Shown: positions 35,117 through 45,068, numbered from the stretch's first letter. The stretch: 64,000 bases of DNA from Halobacillus yeomjeoni (GCF_020171525.1 NZ_JAIVAI010000008.1:1-64000), one strand, 5' to 3'. The notes: a model not told the origin generated them from the letters alone. Numbers and translations: made by a program.

Positions 35117-35989
35117 ATGAAATTTGATGAGTCTTACTCTGGAAAAGTATTTATCATGAGCCGGGCTTCAGAAGAAGAGGCGGATGCGGTCATTTATGGG
35201 ATGCCTATGGATTGGACAGTCAGCTTCCGCCCTGGTTCCCGTTTCGGTCCGAACAGAATTCGTGAAGCATCCATAGGCTTAGAAGAGTATAGTCCTTATT
35301 TGGACAGACATTTGGAGGAAGTTCAGTATCATGATGCTGGCGATCTCCTGCTTCCATTCGGCAATGCCAAGCGGAGCATCGATATCATAGAGGAATATAT
35401 GGACGAACTTTTGGAAAAAGGGAAGTTCCCATTAGGGTTAGGTGGAGAGCACTTAGTTACATGGCCTGTACTCAAAGCATTCCATCGTAAATATTCGGAC
35501 CTGGCCGTCATCCATATCGATGCGCATGCTGATTTGCGTGCAGAGTACGAAGGGGAAGTCCTTTCTCATTCCACTCCGATCCGTAAAGCATGTGAACAGT
35601 TCGGGGCGGAGAATATCTACTCTTTCGGTATCCGCTCAGGAATGCGTGAAGAATTCCAATACGCAGAAGAAAGCGGCATGTACATGGCCAAGTATGAAGT
35701 CCTTGAGCCATTGAAAGAAATACTTCCCACCTTAAGTGGACGTCCGGCTTATATCACCATCGACATTGACGTTCTCGATCCTGCTTATGCACCCGGTACC
35801 GGGACGGCAGAAGCAGGAGGGATTTCTTCCAAAGAGCTTCTATCGGCAATCCATGCTATTGCGGCCAGCGATGTGAACGTAGTGGGAGCGGATTTAGTGG
35901 AAGTTGCACCTGCTTATGATTCATCTGAAAAGACACAGATTGCAGCCAGTAAGTTCATTCGCGAAATGCTTCTGGGCTTTGTGAAATAG
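35117..35989 (+). CDS. speB: Agmatinase
   Basis: The enzyme hydrolyses agmatine to putrescine and urea, supplying SpeE. It is a ureohydrolase of 290 residues with all binuclear Mn ligands visible: GGEHLVTWP, VIHIDAHADLR and TIDIDVLDPAYAPGTG. Co-transcribed with speE as in B. subtilis. The stop is followed by a terminator within 70 bases. Confidence 0.95.
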   Translation: MKFDESYSGKVFIMSRASEEEADAVIYGMPMDWTVSFRPGSRFGPNRIREASIGLEEYSPYLDRHLEEVQYHDAGDLLLPFGNAKRSIDIIEEYMDELLEKGKFPLGLGGEHLVTWPVLKAFHRKYSDLAVIHIDAHADLRAEYEGEVLSHSTPIRKACEQFGAENIYSFGIRSGMREEFQYAEESGMYMAKYEVLEPLKEILPTLSGRPAYITIDIDVLDPAYAPGTGTAEAGGISSKELLSAIHAIAASDVNVVGADLVEVAPAYDSSEKTQIAASKFIREMLLGFVK

Positions 35990-36059
35990 TGTGTACTTTT
36001 TGTTCACCCTTAAAACTAGACACAGGACAGTAAAGAACTTATACTTTTTTTAGCGAAGA

Positions 36060-36096
36060 AAAAGCCACTATGATTGTTTTCATGGTGGCTTTTCTG
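36060..36096 (+). terminator. Terminator of speE-speB
   Basis: A stem AAAAGCCAC-ATGA / TCAT-GTGGCTTTT, 13 bp with single mismatched positions, is followed by TCTG. It overlaps the 5' part of an open frame at 36070 whose real start I place later, at 36160. Confidence 0.8.
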
Positions 36097-36159
36097 TATG
36101 AAAGGCTTTTTATTTTGATAGCCTTACTTTTGAACCAATACACGAAGGAGAGCTTTGTT

Positions 36160-36606
36160 TTGGATAAAAAAATCATCGGAATTATCATAGCTTACACGCT
36201 GATTATGGGCTCTTTGCTGATCGCTACTTTTGCAGGTCAATGGACGCCCTCCGGTTACGATTACTCCATAGAAGGAGAAACATTGACGATTGAGCACCGG
36301 TCATTTTCAGGCGGTGAGAAAAAAGTGAATGTTGAAAATCGCCAGGCAGATGCGCTCAGGTTTTATGTAGCCCTGTCAGCTGAACGTCAGCAGTGGCGGA
36401 TCGATGTGATGATCAGCGCTTTGATCCTGCCATTTATACTACTTTTATTCACACCGGAACGCCGGCCGTTCAAAGAGCAGATTTCATTGAAATGGTACAC
36501 AGGAATTGTGGCTGCGATCGTCATCATTTATCTTTCCTACACGATCCCTCTGCATGTGTCACAGGTGGATGAAATACAACAATACGTGAATGTTTTATTG
36601 AAGTAG
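36160..36606 (+). CDS. Hypothetical membrane protein
   Basis: This 148-residue protein has a first helix at about 5-23, an extracytoplasmic stretch of about 60 residues beginning around GQWTPSGYDYSIEG, then two hydrophobic helices (about 85-105 and 113-130). I do not recognise the family. The TTG at 36160 is chosen because AAGGAG precedes it by 9 bases and the upstream part of the frame runs through a terminator hairpin. It lies between speB and ywiB. Confidence 0.6.
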   Translation: MDKKIIGIIIAYTLIMGSLLIATFAGQWTPSGYDYSIEGETLTIEHRSFSGGEKKVNVENRQADALRFYVALSAERQQWRIDVMISALILPFILLLFTPERRPFKEQISLKWYTGIVAAIVIIYLSYTIPLHVSQVDEIQQYVNVLLK

Positions 36607-36702
36607 AAGACGTCAGGTTTGGAATCAAAATTTAAATGGAACAATAGAGCAGATACTCTGAATGTAACCCTATAACAAAGTATTATAACGAGAGGAATCA
36701 GA

Positions 36703-36741
36703 ATGCAGCGAAGCAACCGGAGGTCAAAGCCCAAAAAATAA
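36703..36741 (+). CDS. Possible 12-residue basic micropeptide
   Basis: An ATG with AGAGG six bases upstream opens a 12-codon frame, MQRSNRRSKPKK, ending in TAA and followed by a small GC hairpin and seven T residues. The peptide is strongly basic. It could be a leader peptide or noise; the region 36607-36832 holds no other gene. Confidence 0.25.
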   Translation: MQRSNRRSKPKK

Positions 36742-36832
36742 GTGCGCTTGCGTTTTTTTACTCGAGTTCTTATAATATACAAGTTATAGTGTACGTAAGA
36801 AAGAACGCTTGATGAAGGGACGGTATGATTAT

Positions 36833-37273
36833 ATGTCAAGCAATGCAAGAGACGTTCAGGTCCAACTGGTAACGGAAATTAGAGACGAGGACCGACGGGA
36901 GAAAATGGAGGTCAATGAACCTGGCCGCTTCTTCACGAAAGGTGAAACTCAAGTGCTCACGTTTACTGAACACCCTGAAGAAGGTGACCCGATCAATACG
37001 ATGATCACAGTGAAGCCGAATCATGTGAGTATCAAACGAAGTGGTGGAGTGGATATGCGCCAGGTGTTCCAAAAAGACTTGGAAACTGAGAATTTATACC
37101 ACCATACGTATGGTGAATTTCATATGAAGACGTATACCGAAGAACTGGAGTACCGCTCTTTGGAGCAGGCATCAGAAGGACGACTTTATCTTAGCTATCA
37201 AATGACTTTAAACCACGAAGTGACTCAGGCCCACCGCTTGACGCTGACGTTTGAGGAGGAGAGCGAATCATGA
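36833..37273 (+). CDS. ywiB: DUF1934 family protein YwiB
   Basis: This 146-residue beta-barrel-type protein of the DUF1934 family is found immediately upstream of argS in Bacillaceae. Typical features are [26 protein letters not shown] and the C-terminal LYLSYQMTL. Its function is unknown. The start is uncertain: GGGA is 13-14 bases before ATG 36833, while ATG 36812 and TTG 36809 have poorer sites. It overlaps argS by 4 bp (ATGA), so the two are translationally coupled. Confidence 0.8.
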   Translation: MSSNARDVQVQLVTEIRDEDRREKMEVNEPGRFFTKGETQVLTFTEHPEEGDPINTMITVKPNHVSIKRSGGVDMRQVFQKDLETENLYHHTYGEFHMKTYTEELEYRSLEQASEGRLYLSYQMTLNHEVTQAHRLTLTFEEESES

Positions 37274-38937
37274 ATATCGTTGAACAAATGGAGCAGAAGC
37301 TGAAGGATGAAATCGTACGTGCCGTCCTTGCAGCCGAGCTTGCTGGGGAAGATGAAATGCCGGATGTGATTTTAGAGCAGCCAAAAGATAAATCACACGG
37401 AGACTATGCGACGAACATGGCAATGCAGCTCGCGGGTGTAGCAAAAAAGAACCCACGTGCCATCGCGACAGAACTTGTGGAACAATTCGACCGTTCAAAA
37501 GCATCGATTGAAAAAATCGAAATTGCCGGACCAGGGTTCATCAATTTTTACATGAACAACCAATATTTGACTGAACTTGTCCCGTCCATTTTAGAAGCTG
37601 GTGATCAGTACGGTCGCACGAATATTGGTAACGGACATAGAATTCAAGTCGAATTCGTTTCTGCAAACCCTACGGGAACTTTACACCTTGGTCATGCCCG
37701 AGGTGCAGCCGTTGGAGATTCGCTTTGTAATGTTTTGGATGCAGCTGGATTTGATGTATCTCGTGAATACTACATCAACGACGCTGGAAATCAAATGGCG
37801 AACCTTGCTCTCTCTGTAGAAGCCCGTTATATGCAAGCGCTCGGGAAAGAGTGGGAGATGCCTGAAGATGGTTATCACGGCAAGGATATCGTGGAATTAG
37901 GTGAGAAACTTGCTGAAGAAGACGGAGAAAAGTGGGTGGATGTTGCGGAAGAAGAACGCCTGCAGTTTTTCCGTGAGTACGGTTTGAAATATGAGCTGAG
38001 TAAAATCGAAAAAGACCTGCAGGAGTTCCGTGTACCTTTCGATGAATGGTTCTCTGAGACGAGCCTGTATCAAGGAGACCAGATCAAGAACGCGTTAAAA
38101 GTACTCGAAGATCAGAACTACGTCTATCAAAAAGATGATGCCACATGGTTTGAAACGACTAAATTCGGAGACGACAAAGATCGTGTCCTTATTAAGAATG
38201 ACGGAACCTACACATACCTTACTCCGGATATCGCTTACCACAAGAACAAGCTCGATCGTGGATTCGATACTTTGATCAACATCTGGGGAGCGGACCACCA
38301 TGGCTATATCCCTCGTATGAAAGCAGCTATCCAAGCGCTTGGATACGACAAAGATACTTTGGAAGTGGAAATCATCCAGATGGTCAACTTGTTCCAAGAT
38401 GGGGAAAAAGTCAAGATGAGTAAGCGGACAGGAAAAGCTGTGACGTTGCGTGAGCTGATGGAAGAAGTCGGAATCGATGCAATGCGCTATTTCTTCTCCA
38501 TGCGTTCCAGTGATTCTCATTTGGACTTTGATATGGACCTGGCTCGTTCAGAGTCGAATGAAAACCCTGTTTATTATGTTCAATATGCACATGCCCGCAT
38601 CTGCACGATGCTGAAACAGGCAGAAGAAAAAGGACTTGTCTCAAATGAATTTGATGGAAGTCAACTAACTTCTGAAAAAGAAGAAGACCTTCTGAAACGT
38701 CTAGGGGAGTTCCCTCAAGTGGTGGCAGATGCTGCTGAGAAGCGTACACCTCACAGAGTGACTCAATACGTTTTCGATCTGGCATCTAACTTGCACAGTT
38801 TCTACAATGCTGAAAAAGTACTAGATGAAGATCACCCTGAACGTACAGCTGCTCGTCTTGCCCTTATGCAGGCCGTCCGTACCACATTGAGCAATGGACT
38901 GAAATTGATTGGTGTTTCTGCACCAACTCAAATGTAA
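37270..38937 (+). CDS. argS: Arginyl-tRNA synthetase
   Basis: The enzyme charges tRNA-Arg with arginine. This class I synthetase of 555 residues has an N-terminal Add-1 domain, the HIGH-type motif in [14 protein letters not shown], the KMSKS-type motif in [12 protein letters not shown] and a C-terminal DALR anticodon-binding domain. It is coupled to ywiB. No T-box leader is present upstream. Confidence 0.97.
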   Translation: MNIVEQMEQKLKDEIVRAVLAAELAGEDEMPDVILEQPKDKSHGDYATNMAMQLAGVAKKNPRAIATELVEQFDRSKASIEKIEIAGPGFINFYMNNQYLTELVPSILEAGDQYGRTNIGNGHRIQVEFVSANPTGTLHLGHARGAAVGDSLCNVLDAAGFDVSREYYINDAGNQMANLALSVEARYMQALGKEWEMPEDGYHGKDIVELGEKLAEEDGEKWVDVAEEERLQFFREYGLKYELSKIEKDLQEFRVPFDEWFSETSLYQGDQIKNALKVLEDQNYVYQKDDATWFETTKFGDDKDRVLIKNDGTYTYLTPDIAYHKNKLDRGFDTLINIWGADHHGYIPRMKAAIQALGYDKDTLEVEIIQMVNLFQDGEKVKMSKRTGKAVTLRELMEEVGIDAMRYFFSMRSSDSHLDFDMDLARSESNENPVYYVQYAHARICTMLKQAEEKGLVSNEFDGSQLTSEKEEDLLKRLGEFPQVVADAAEKRTPHRVTQYVFDLASNLHSFYNAEKVLDEDHPERTAARLALMQAVRTTLSNGLKLIGVSAPTQM

Positions 38938-38953
38938 TTGCATATATTAACAA

Positions 38954-38990
38954 AAGGGCGCCTTAGCAATTGCTGCGGGGCGTTCTTTTT
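38954..38990 (+). terminator. Terminator of ywiB-argS
   Basis: An imperfect hairpin (CGCC and AGCAA pairing with TTGCT and GGCG) is followed by TTCTTTTT. Confidence 0.6.
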
Positions 38991-39123
38991 ATTGACATCG
39001 GATATTAACAATCATACTTTCTCCCTTCATGTAGGATAATAAAATATCAGCCCTTTCGTTGAAAGGCTTGAGGGGACAAGCAGTGGTAACGTAAATGAAA
39101 TCAATAAGGTTGGGTGAATAGAT

Positions 39124-39303
39124 TTGAAAGAGATACTACTCGCACTTTTAGCTGGATTTGTAGTCGGATTAATTTTTGCTGTTTTGAAATTACCCATCCC
39201 TGCCCCTCCGGCATTCGCTGGAATCGCAGGAATTACAGGGATTTATTTAGGTTTTAAAGTAGTAGGATGGGTTTCTCCCATGATTTCGGAACTTATGAAA
39301 TAA
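39124..39303 (+). CDS. XapX-domain membrane miniprotein
   Basis: A TTG-initiated frame of 59 codons encodes two hydrophobic helices (EILLALLAGFVVGLIFAVL and AGIAGITGIYLGFKVVG). They are separated by the LPIPAPPAFAGI turn that defines XapX-domain (DUF1427) proteins, which are of unknown function. The ribosome binding site is weak (GGTTGGGTG). A promoter-like TTGACA is at 38992-38997. It is convergent with the cardiolipin synthase gene. Confidence 0.75.
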   Translation: MKEILLALLAGFVVGLIFAVLKLPIPAPPAFAGIAGITGIYLGFKVVGWVSPMISELMK

Positions 39304-39312
39304 GCAGTCACA

Positions 39313-40500
39313 TTAGAGAAAAGGTCGTAACAGAACTGCGATCTTTTCTCTTATTTTTGTACCCACAGAACGAATCTTCCACCAATGTTCATCGAAGGGG
39401 TAGCCGTCATTGAAGTCTTCTAAATACGTTTCGCGCAAATCACGGATGAATCCCTTTTCATATATATAGGTGTTCACTTCCTTGTTCAAAAAAAGACTCC
39501 TTCTATCAAAGTTCGCTGTTCCGATGTCGGCAAAAGCCTCATCAATAATGATCATCTTGGAATGATAAAAACCTGCATCGAAGAAACGGATGGTTGCTCC
39601 ATGTTCGTGAAGGTTCTTCAAATAAGGGAGTGCTGCTTCTTTGACAAACGGATGGTCTGATTTCATTGGGATGAGAATCTTTACATGTATACCTTTTTTC
39701 AGAACTCTCAAAAACGAGTCCATCAATGTCTTTGTCGGGATAAAATAAGGAGAGCCGATCAATACCTCTTTTTCAGCAGACTGAATCATTCGAACGAATT
39801 CTTCCTCTAAACCGACGCCGTCCGTCGCTATCATTTGAATGCGGTGGCTGCCTTCGCTGGTGCTTGGTAAAGGTTGTTCCTCTATTCCAGTAGCTAAATA
39901 CCAATCATCCAAAAAAACCCGATGTAAATCCTCAACGATAGGGCCGGTCAACCGTAAGTGATAATCTCTCCAGTTTCCGAAAGTGGAGGATTCCCCCATA
40001 TAATTTTTCCCGATATTAAACCCGCCTACATAAGCATATTTCCCATCAACAACCGTCACTTTCCTATGATTTCTCCGATTCAAACGATAGAAAAAATAAG
40101 GGAATCCGGGTTTCTCAGCAAATTGAAAGTCCACGCCTGCATCCTCGAGCTCTATCCTCATTTCTTTCGTTACTTTATGTCCTCCCAGCCGATCGACCAT
40201 GAATCGAACGGGGACGCCTTCCCTTGCTTTGTTTTTTAACACATTCAGAAAATTCTCGGTGATGTAATCCTTTTCGACAAGAAAAAAATACACATCCACC
40301 TGCACAGAAGCATCGGAGATATCTTGAAACAGCTGCTCAAAAAGAGGAGAGCCGTTTTTGAATAACCGATAATTCCCTTTGGTTTGCGGCGGAATGATGG
40401 TCCTCGCATGGCGGATGTGGTTATATCGTCCCATTTTAAAATCTAGAAAAATCAGTAAAATAAAAACTAATAGACAGAAAATAATGACAAAAAAAGTCAC
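39313..40500 (-). CDS. ywjE: Cardiolipin synthase / phospholipase D family (YwjE type)
   Basis: This 395-residue membrane enzyme joins phosphatidylglycerol molecules to make cardiolipin. It has one N-terminal helix (1-20) and two HKD motifs: HRKVTVVDGKYAYVGGFNIG and HSKMIIIDEAFADIGTANFDRRS. Only one anchor helix, instead of the usual two, matches B. subtilis YwjE (a minor cardiolipin synthase), which is also next to fadF (ywjF). Cardiolipin is typically raised at high salt in halophilic Bacillaceae. It is divergent from fadF. Confidence 0.88.
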   Translation of the reverse strand: MTFFVIIFCLLVFILLIFLDFKMGRYNHIRHARTIIPPQTKGNYRLFKNGSPLFEQLFQDISDASVQVDVYFFLVEKDYITENFLNVLKNKAREGVPVRFMVDRLGGHKVTKEMRIELEDAGVDFQFAEKPGFPYFFYRLNRRNHRKVTVVDGKYAYVGGFNIGKNYMGESSTFGNWRDYHLRLTGPIVEDLHRVFLDDWYLATGIEEQPLPSTSEGSHRIQMIATDGVGLEEEFVRMIQSAEKEVLIGSPYFIPTKTLMDSFLRVLKKGIHVKILIPMKSDHPFVKEAALPYLKNLHEHGATIRFFDAGFYHSKMIIIDEAFADIGTANFDRRSLFLNKEVNTYIYEKGFIRDLRETYLEDFNDGYPFDEHWWKIRSVGTKIREKIAVLLRPFL

Positions 40501-40579
40501 TCACAAAACCTCCAAAAGAAATTCTTTCCTTAGTTTTCCCGTTTCCTCGACAATACACAAGTTAAAACATGAAAATATG

Positions 40580-40609
40580 TTGACTGAATGCTCATTCATA
40601 ATTTATAGT
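40580..40609 (+). promoter_or_regulatory. fadF promoter with overlapping FadR-type operator
   Basis: TTGACT (40580-40585), an 18-bp spacer and TATAGT (40604-40609) form a sigma-A promoter. The spacer region TGACTGAATGCTCATTCA (40581-40598) matches the B. subtilis FadR operator TGAATGAMTANTCATTCA at all but two defined positions. FadR (TetR family, released by long-chain acyl-CoA) would block this promoter. Confidence 0.75.
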
Positions 40610-40696
40610 TAAGTTATAAGATTCAGAAAATTTCAAGGTTTCCGCTATATAGGAGCCTGTATCGCGCGCAGCGATGAAAAAAAGAGGGGGAGAGTC

Positions 40697-42829
40697 ATGA
40701 ATCCGTTGTTACTGGCAAACTGGATTTTGTTCCTTGGTGTGACGATCTATGGCCTATACTTATTCGTCCGAGTCGTACGGACGCGGATCGCTTACATTAA
40801 GATGGGAAGAAAATTCGAGTTTGATGGCAAAATCAAAAGACGATTACAGAAGATTTGGATCTATGTCTTCGGTCAGAAAAAATTATTGAAAGATAAGAAA
40901 TCAGGAATTATCCATGTCATGATGTTCTACGGTTTCATCCTTGTCCAATTTGGAGCCATCGACTTCATTTGGAAGGGTCTTGCACCAGATTCCCATTTGC
41001 CGTTGGGACCTTTTTATCCAGGGTTTACTTTCTTTCAGGAATTAGTGACGCTGACGATTTTAGCTGCTGTTATCTGGGCGTTCCACCGTCGTTATATTGA
41101 AAAACTTGTACGTCTGAAACGTGGCTTCAAAGCCGGGCTTGTCCTTATTTTTATCGGTACATTGATGGTCACTGTACTGGTAGGTAATGGTATGGGGCTG
41201 ATTTGGCACGGCCATGAAGGTGCATGGACGGAACCTGTTGCGTCCATGATTGCAAGCGCTTTCTCTTGGATGCCGCCTGCAGCTGCTGCGACAGTATTCT
41301 TCGTCATGTGGTGGATCCATTTATTGATTCTTTTGACGTTCCTTGTGTATGTGCCTCAATCGAAACACGCGCACTTGCTGGCAGCTCCCGTCAACGTATT
41401 TCTCAGTCGTGAAGAGCCGCCAGGGAAGTTGAAAACCATCGACTTCGAAATTGATGAAGAGGCGGATGAAGAAGACGTTTCATTCGGTGTCGGTAAAATA
41501 GAAGATTTCAACCAGCTTCAGATGATCGACTTTTATGCTTGTGTGGAGTGTGGACGTTGTACCAATGTATGTCCGGCTTCAGGGTCAGGTAAAATGCTTT
41601 CACCGATGGACTTGATCATTAAACTGCGTGATCATTTAACGGAAAAAGGGGCTGCGGTTACAGGCGCTTCTCCATGGGTTCCTTCTTATGCTTTCTCTAA
41701 TACAGAAGGAAACACACTTGCTCAAATGGCCCGCTCTCAAGGTACAGAGGAAGCAGCCGCTTCCTTGGAAGCTGTCCAAAATAAGAGTTTGATCGGGGAT
41801 GTCATCACAGAGGAAGAACTGTGGGCATGTACGACATGCCGTAACTGTGAAGATGCTTGCCCAGTCATGAACGAGCACGTGGATAAAATCATCGACCTTC
41901 GTCGTTACTTAGTTCTTACGGAAGGTAAGATGGATGCTGATGGCCAGCGCGCGATGATGAACATTGAACGCCAGGGGAACCCTTGGGGGCTGTCTAAAAA
42001 AGAACGTGAAGACTGGCGTACCCTGGAAGAGGATGTTCATATTCCTACAGTCAAAGAATTGAAGAAGTCTGGTGAAGAGTTCGAGTATTTGTTCTGGGTA
42101 AGCTCGATGGGTTCCTATGATAACCGGAGCCAGAAGATCGCGATGGCTTTTGCGAAATTGATGAATAAAGCCGGAATCAAATTCGCGATCCTTGGTAACA
42201 AAGAACAAAACTCTGGAGACACCGCCCGCCGTATGGGGAATGAATTCTTATTCCAGGAGCTTGCTGAAAAAAATATGAAAGAATTTGAAAAGCATGATGT
42301 GAAGAAAATCATTACGATCGACCCACATGCGTATAACATATTCAAAAATGAGTACCCAGACTTCGGGTTAGAGGCAGAAGTTTACCACCATACAGAAATG
42401 CTGGCGGAATGGCTGAAAGAAGGAAAACTGAAACCTGAGGGTGTCGTGAAAGAGAAAATTACGTATCACGATAGCTGTTACCTTGGAAGATACAATGAAG
42501 TTTACCAGCCTCCGAGAGAAGTTCTAGAAATGATTCCTGGAGTTGAAGTGGTGGAAATGAAGCGGAACCGCTCAAACGGAATGTGCTGTGGTGCTGGTGG
42601 CGGTATGATGTGGATGGAAGAAAAATCAGGGAACCGCGTCAACGTCGCTCGTACAGAGCAAGCGCTTGAAGTAGAACCGACCATGATCTCCAGTGGATGT
42701 CCATTCTGTCTGACTATGCTGTCAGATGGGACGAAAGCCAAAGAAGTGGAAGAGGAAGTAAGCACAATGGATATTGCTGAAATCCTTGCTAAGTCCATTT
42801 TTGAAAATACGGAGGAAAAATCAGCTTAA
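40697..42829 (+). CDS. fadF: FadF: iron-sulfur electron-transfer oxidoreductase of beta-oxidation
   Basis: This 710-residue membrane protein is thought to take electrons from ETF to menaquinone during fatty acid oxidation. It has an N-terminal NarI-like heme/quinone membrane domain (about five helices, residues 1-240). Two 4Fe-4S motifs follow (CVECGRCTNVCP and CTTCRNCEDACP). Two CCG domains end the protein, seen as YHDSCYLGRYN, MCCGAGGGMMWMEE and SSGCPFCLTML. It corresponds to B. subtilis YwjF/FadF and is placed before the beta-oxidation genes. The start follows GAGGGGGAGAG. Confidence 0.9.
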   Translation: MNPLLLANWILFLGVTIYGLYLFVRVVRTRIAYIKMGRKFEFDGKIKRRLQKIWIYVFGQKKLLKDKKSGIIHVMMFYGFILVQFGAIDFIWKGLAPDSHLPLGPFYPGFTFFQELVTLTILAAVIWAFHRRYIEKLVRLKRGFKAGLVLIFIGTLMVTVLVGNGMGLIWHGHEGAWTEPVASMIASAFSWMPPAAAATVFFVMWWIHLLILLTFLVYVPQSKHAHLLAAPVNVFLSREEPPGKLKTIDFEIDEEADEEDVSFGVGKIEDFNQLQMIDFYACVECGRCTNVCPASGSGKMLSPMDLIIKLRDHLTEKGAAVTGASPWVPSYAFSNTEGNTLAQMARSQGTEEAAASLEAVQNKSLIGDVITEEELWACTTCRNCEDACPVMNEHVDKIIDLRRYLVLTEGKMDADGQRAMMNIERQGNPWGLSKKEREDWRTLEEDVHIPTVKELKKSGEEFEYLFWVSSMGSYDNRSQKIAMAFAKLMNKAGIKFAILGNKEQNSGDTARRMGNEFLFQELAEKNMKEFEKHDVKKIITIDPHAYNIFKNEYPDFGLEAEVYHHTEMLAEWLKEGKLKPEGVVKEKITYHDSCYLGRYNEVYQPPREVLEMIPGVEVVEMKRNRSNGMCCGAGGGMMWMEEKSGNRVNVARTEQALEVEPTMISSGCPFCLTMLSDGTKAKEVEEEVSTMDIAEILAKSIFENTEEKSA

Positions 42830-42890
42830 ATGTAAAGGTGAGAAAGAATGAATCTTTTGTTAAAATAGAATGGAATAGTGTGAAAATTGT

Positions 42891-42922
42891 GGAAAGTGTA
42901 CAAAAATTTATGTACACTTTCC
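42891..42922. promoter_or_regulatory. Perfect 12-bp palindrome between fadF and the thiolase gene
   Basis: GGAAAGTGTACA and TGTACACTTTCC are separated by 8 bases. No T run follows, so it is either a weak terminator, an mRNA-stabilising hairpin or a protein operator. Confidence 0.5.
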
Positions 42923-42935
42923 TTGTGAGACGATA

Positions 42936-42951
42936 TTGAGCGAGCGTTCAA
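42936..42951. promoter_or_regulatory. Imperfect palindrome, possible operator for the operon's TetR regulator
   Basis: TTGAGCGAGCGTTCAA is 12/16 self-complementary with TTGA/TCAA ends and lies 44 bases before the thiolase start. Its half-site spacing differs from the FadR box upstream of fadF, suggesting a different TetR-family protein. The operon encodes one at 47435. Confidence 0.4.
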
Positions 42952-42961
42952 TCGTTATTTT

Positions 42962-42975
42962 TGAAAGCGTTATCA
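42962..42975 (+). promoter_or_regulatory. Perfect CcpA cre site upstream of the thiolase gene
   Basis: TGAAAGCGTTATCA fits all 14 positions of TGWAANCGNTNWCA, 19 bases before the start codon. It would let CcpA repress the operon when preferred sugars are present. B. subtilis mmgA is also under CcpA. Confidence 0.8.
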
Positions 42976-42994
42976 TAAAAGGGAGGATATTTAT

Positions 42995-44182
42995 ATGCGT
43001 AAAACAGTAATCGTGTCAGGTGCTCGTACCCCGTTTGGTAAATTTGGTGGAGGATTAGCGCCTCTAACCGCAGCCCAGCTTGGAGGAATAGCGATAAAAG
43101 CAGCTTTAGAACGTGCCAATTTGAAAGCTGAAGATGTGAATGAAGTAATCATGGGCACGGTGCTGCAGGGAGGTCAAGGTCAGCTGCCGTCCCGTCAGGC
43201 GTCTCGTGAAGCAGGCATCCCCTGGCATGTGAAAACAGAAACCGTAAACAAAGTGTGTGCGTCCGGTATGCGGAGTGTCACGATGGCTGATCAATTTATC
43301 CGCCTGGGAGAAGAAGAAGTGATTGTGGCTGGTGGAATGGAGAGCATGAGCAATGCACCTTACTTCATGCCTAAAGCGCGCTGGGGGTTACGCATGGGAG
43401 ACGCCCCTGTCAAAGATATGATGGTTCATGATGGTTTGACGTGTTCTTTCGAAAAAGTCCACATGGGGAACTACGGAAACCGTACGGCAAAAGAATACGA
43501 ACTGACACGTGAAGCGCAGGATGAGTGGTCTTATCGAAGTCATCAAAGGGCTGTTCAGGCAATCGAAGGTGGAAAATTGGCTGAAGAAATCGTTTCTGTC
43601 GAAGTTCCACAGCGTAAAGGTGATCCTGTGGTCGTGGACACGGACGAAGCTCCCCGTAAAAACACTACGGTGGAAGCACTTGCGAAGCTGCGCCCTGTAT
43701 TTGACCAGGATGGAACGATCACAGCTGGAAATGCTCCGGGAGTCAATGATGGGGCTTGTGCCATGTTGCTGATGTCGGATGAGAAAGCGAATGAAATGGG
43801 ACTTGATCCACTGGCTACGGTACTTGCTCATGATGAAGTGGCAGTGGAAGCACAGGACTTCCCGCAAACGCCGGGTCTTGTCATCAATAAACTGCTTGAA
43901 AAGGCAGGGAAATCCATCGAGGATATCGATTTATTCGAAGTGAACGAAGCATTTGCGGCTGTTTCCTTAGCAAGTGGAAAAATTGCAGGTCTCGATCACG
44001 AGAAAGTGAATGTGAATGGTGGAGCTGTCGCTTTAGGTCACCCGATCGGTGCCAGTGGAGCACGTATTCTTTTGACCCTTGCCTATGAATTGAAGCGTCG
44101 TGGTGGAGGATTAGGGATCGCTGCGATTTGTTCAGGCGGAGGCCAGGGAGATGCTGTTCTGATTGAAGTACCGAAGCAATAA
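42995..44182 (+). CDS. mmgA: Acetyl-CoA acetyltransferase (thiolase)
   Basis: The enzyme cleaves 3-ketoacyl-CoA with CoA to acetyl-CoA, or runs in reverse. The 395 residues show the nucleophile Cys in [11 protein letters not shown], the HxxxG segment [13 protein letters not shown] and the C-terminal catalytic Cys in [10 protein letters not shown]. The enzyme resembles biosynthetic-type thiolases (MmgA/YhfS group). It is first in a six-gene operon and is followed 13 bases later by hbd. The ribosome binding site is GGGAGG. Chain-length preference is not readable. Confidence 0.9.
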   Translation: MRKTVIVSGARTPFGKFGGGLAPLTAAQLGGIAIKAALERANLKAEDVNEVIMGTVLQGGQGQLPSRQASREAGIPWHVKTETVNKVCASGMRSVTMADQFIRLGEEEVIVAGGMESMSNAPYFMPKARWGLRMGDAPVKDMMVHDGLTCSFEKVHMGNYGNRTAKEYELTREAQDEWSYRSHQRAVQAIEGGKLAEEIVSVEVPQRKGDPVVVDTDEAPRKNTTVEALAKLRPVFDQDGTITAGNAPGVNDGACAMLLMSDEKANEMGLDPLATVLAHDEVAVEAQDFPQTPGLVINKLLEKAGKSIEDIDLFEVNEAFAAVSLASGKIAGLDHEKVNVNGGAVALGHPIGASGARILLTLAYELKRRGGGLGIAAICSGGGQGDAVLIEVPKQ

Positions 44183-44195
44183 GGGGGAATTTTCA

Positions 44196-45047
44196 ATGAC
44201 GATTAACAAAGTGATGGTGATTGGTGCAGGGCAGATGGGAGCAGGGATTGCTCAGGTTTTTGCACAATCAGGACTGAAAGTAATGTTGAATGATCTAAAA
44301 CAAGAAGCTTTAGATAAAGGATTGTCAGGTATTGAGAAGCGTCTCAAACGGGCCGTGGAAAAAGGGAGGATGACAGAGGAAGATCAACAATCTACCCTTG
44401 AGAACCTATCAGGGTCTACAGCTCTCGAAGATGCTTCCGACTGCGATTTCGTCATCGAGGCTGTAGTGGAGAACATGGGTGTGAAAGAGAAGGTATTTAA
44501 AAGCCTGGATGAAATAACGCCTTCGCATGCAATCCTGGCAACCAATACATCCTCCCTGCCGATTACAGAAATTGCGGCTGCGACAAGCCGTCCTTCTCAA
44601 GTGATCGGTATGCACTTTATGAATCCTGTTCCGGTCATGAAGCTTGTCGAGATCATCCGAGCCATTCAAACGAGCGATGAGACTTATCAGGCGATTGAGG
44701 ATTTAGCGAAAAAGCTTGAAAAAACCCCTGTGGAAGTCGAAGATTTTCCAGGTTTCGTCTCCAATAGAATACTCATGCCGATGATAAATGAAGCAATCTA
44801 TACTGTGCATGAAGGGGTGGCCACACCTGAAGATGTAGACACTGTCATGAAACTTGGGATGAACCATCCGATGGGGCCGTTGACACTGGCTGACTTCATC
44901 GGCTTGGATACTTGCTTATATATCATGGAAGTCCTCCATGAAGGATTCGGAGACAGCAAATACCGTCCATGCCCGCTCCTTAGAAAGTATGTAAAAGCAG
45001 GTTGGTTAGGGAAAAAATCAGGCCGAGGTTTTTACAGCTACGAATAA
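44196..45047 (+). CDS. mmgB: 3-hydroxybutyryl-CoA dehydrogenase
   Basis: The enzyme oxidises (S)-3-hydroxyacyl-CoA to the 3-keto form with NAD. Of its 283 residues, the N-terminal Rossmann domain carries [36 protein letters not shown] holds the catalytic His-Glu region, and the C-terminal helical domain has [18 protein letters not shown]. The ATG at 44196 follows AAGGGGGAA; an upstream in-frame ATG at 44163 overlaps the thiolase. It is in the catabolic operon. Confidence 0.92.
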   Translation: MTINKVMVIGAGQMGAGIAQVFAQSGLKVMLNDLKQEALDKGLSGIEKRLKRAVEKGRMTEEDQQSTLENLSGSTALEDASDCDFVIEAVVENMGVKEKVFKSLDEITPSHAILATNTSSLPITEIAAATSRPSQVIGMHFMNPVPVMKLVEIIRAIQTSDETYQAIEDLAKKLEKTPVEVEDFPGFVSNRILMPMINEAIYTVHEGVATPEDVDTVMKLGMNHPMGPLTLADFIGLDTCLYIMEVLHEGFGDSKYRPCPLLRKYVKAGWLGKKSGRGFYSYE

Positions 45048-45068
45048 CTAAGAAGGGGGAGGCTGGAG

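Noticed and set aside
37100-37270. T-box leader for argS
   Set aside because: argS overlaps ywiB and no T-box sequence or specifier structure is seen upstream of either gene.
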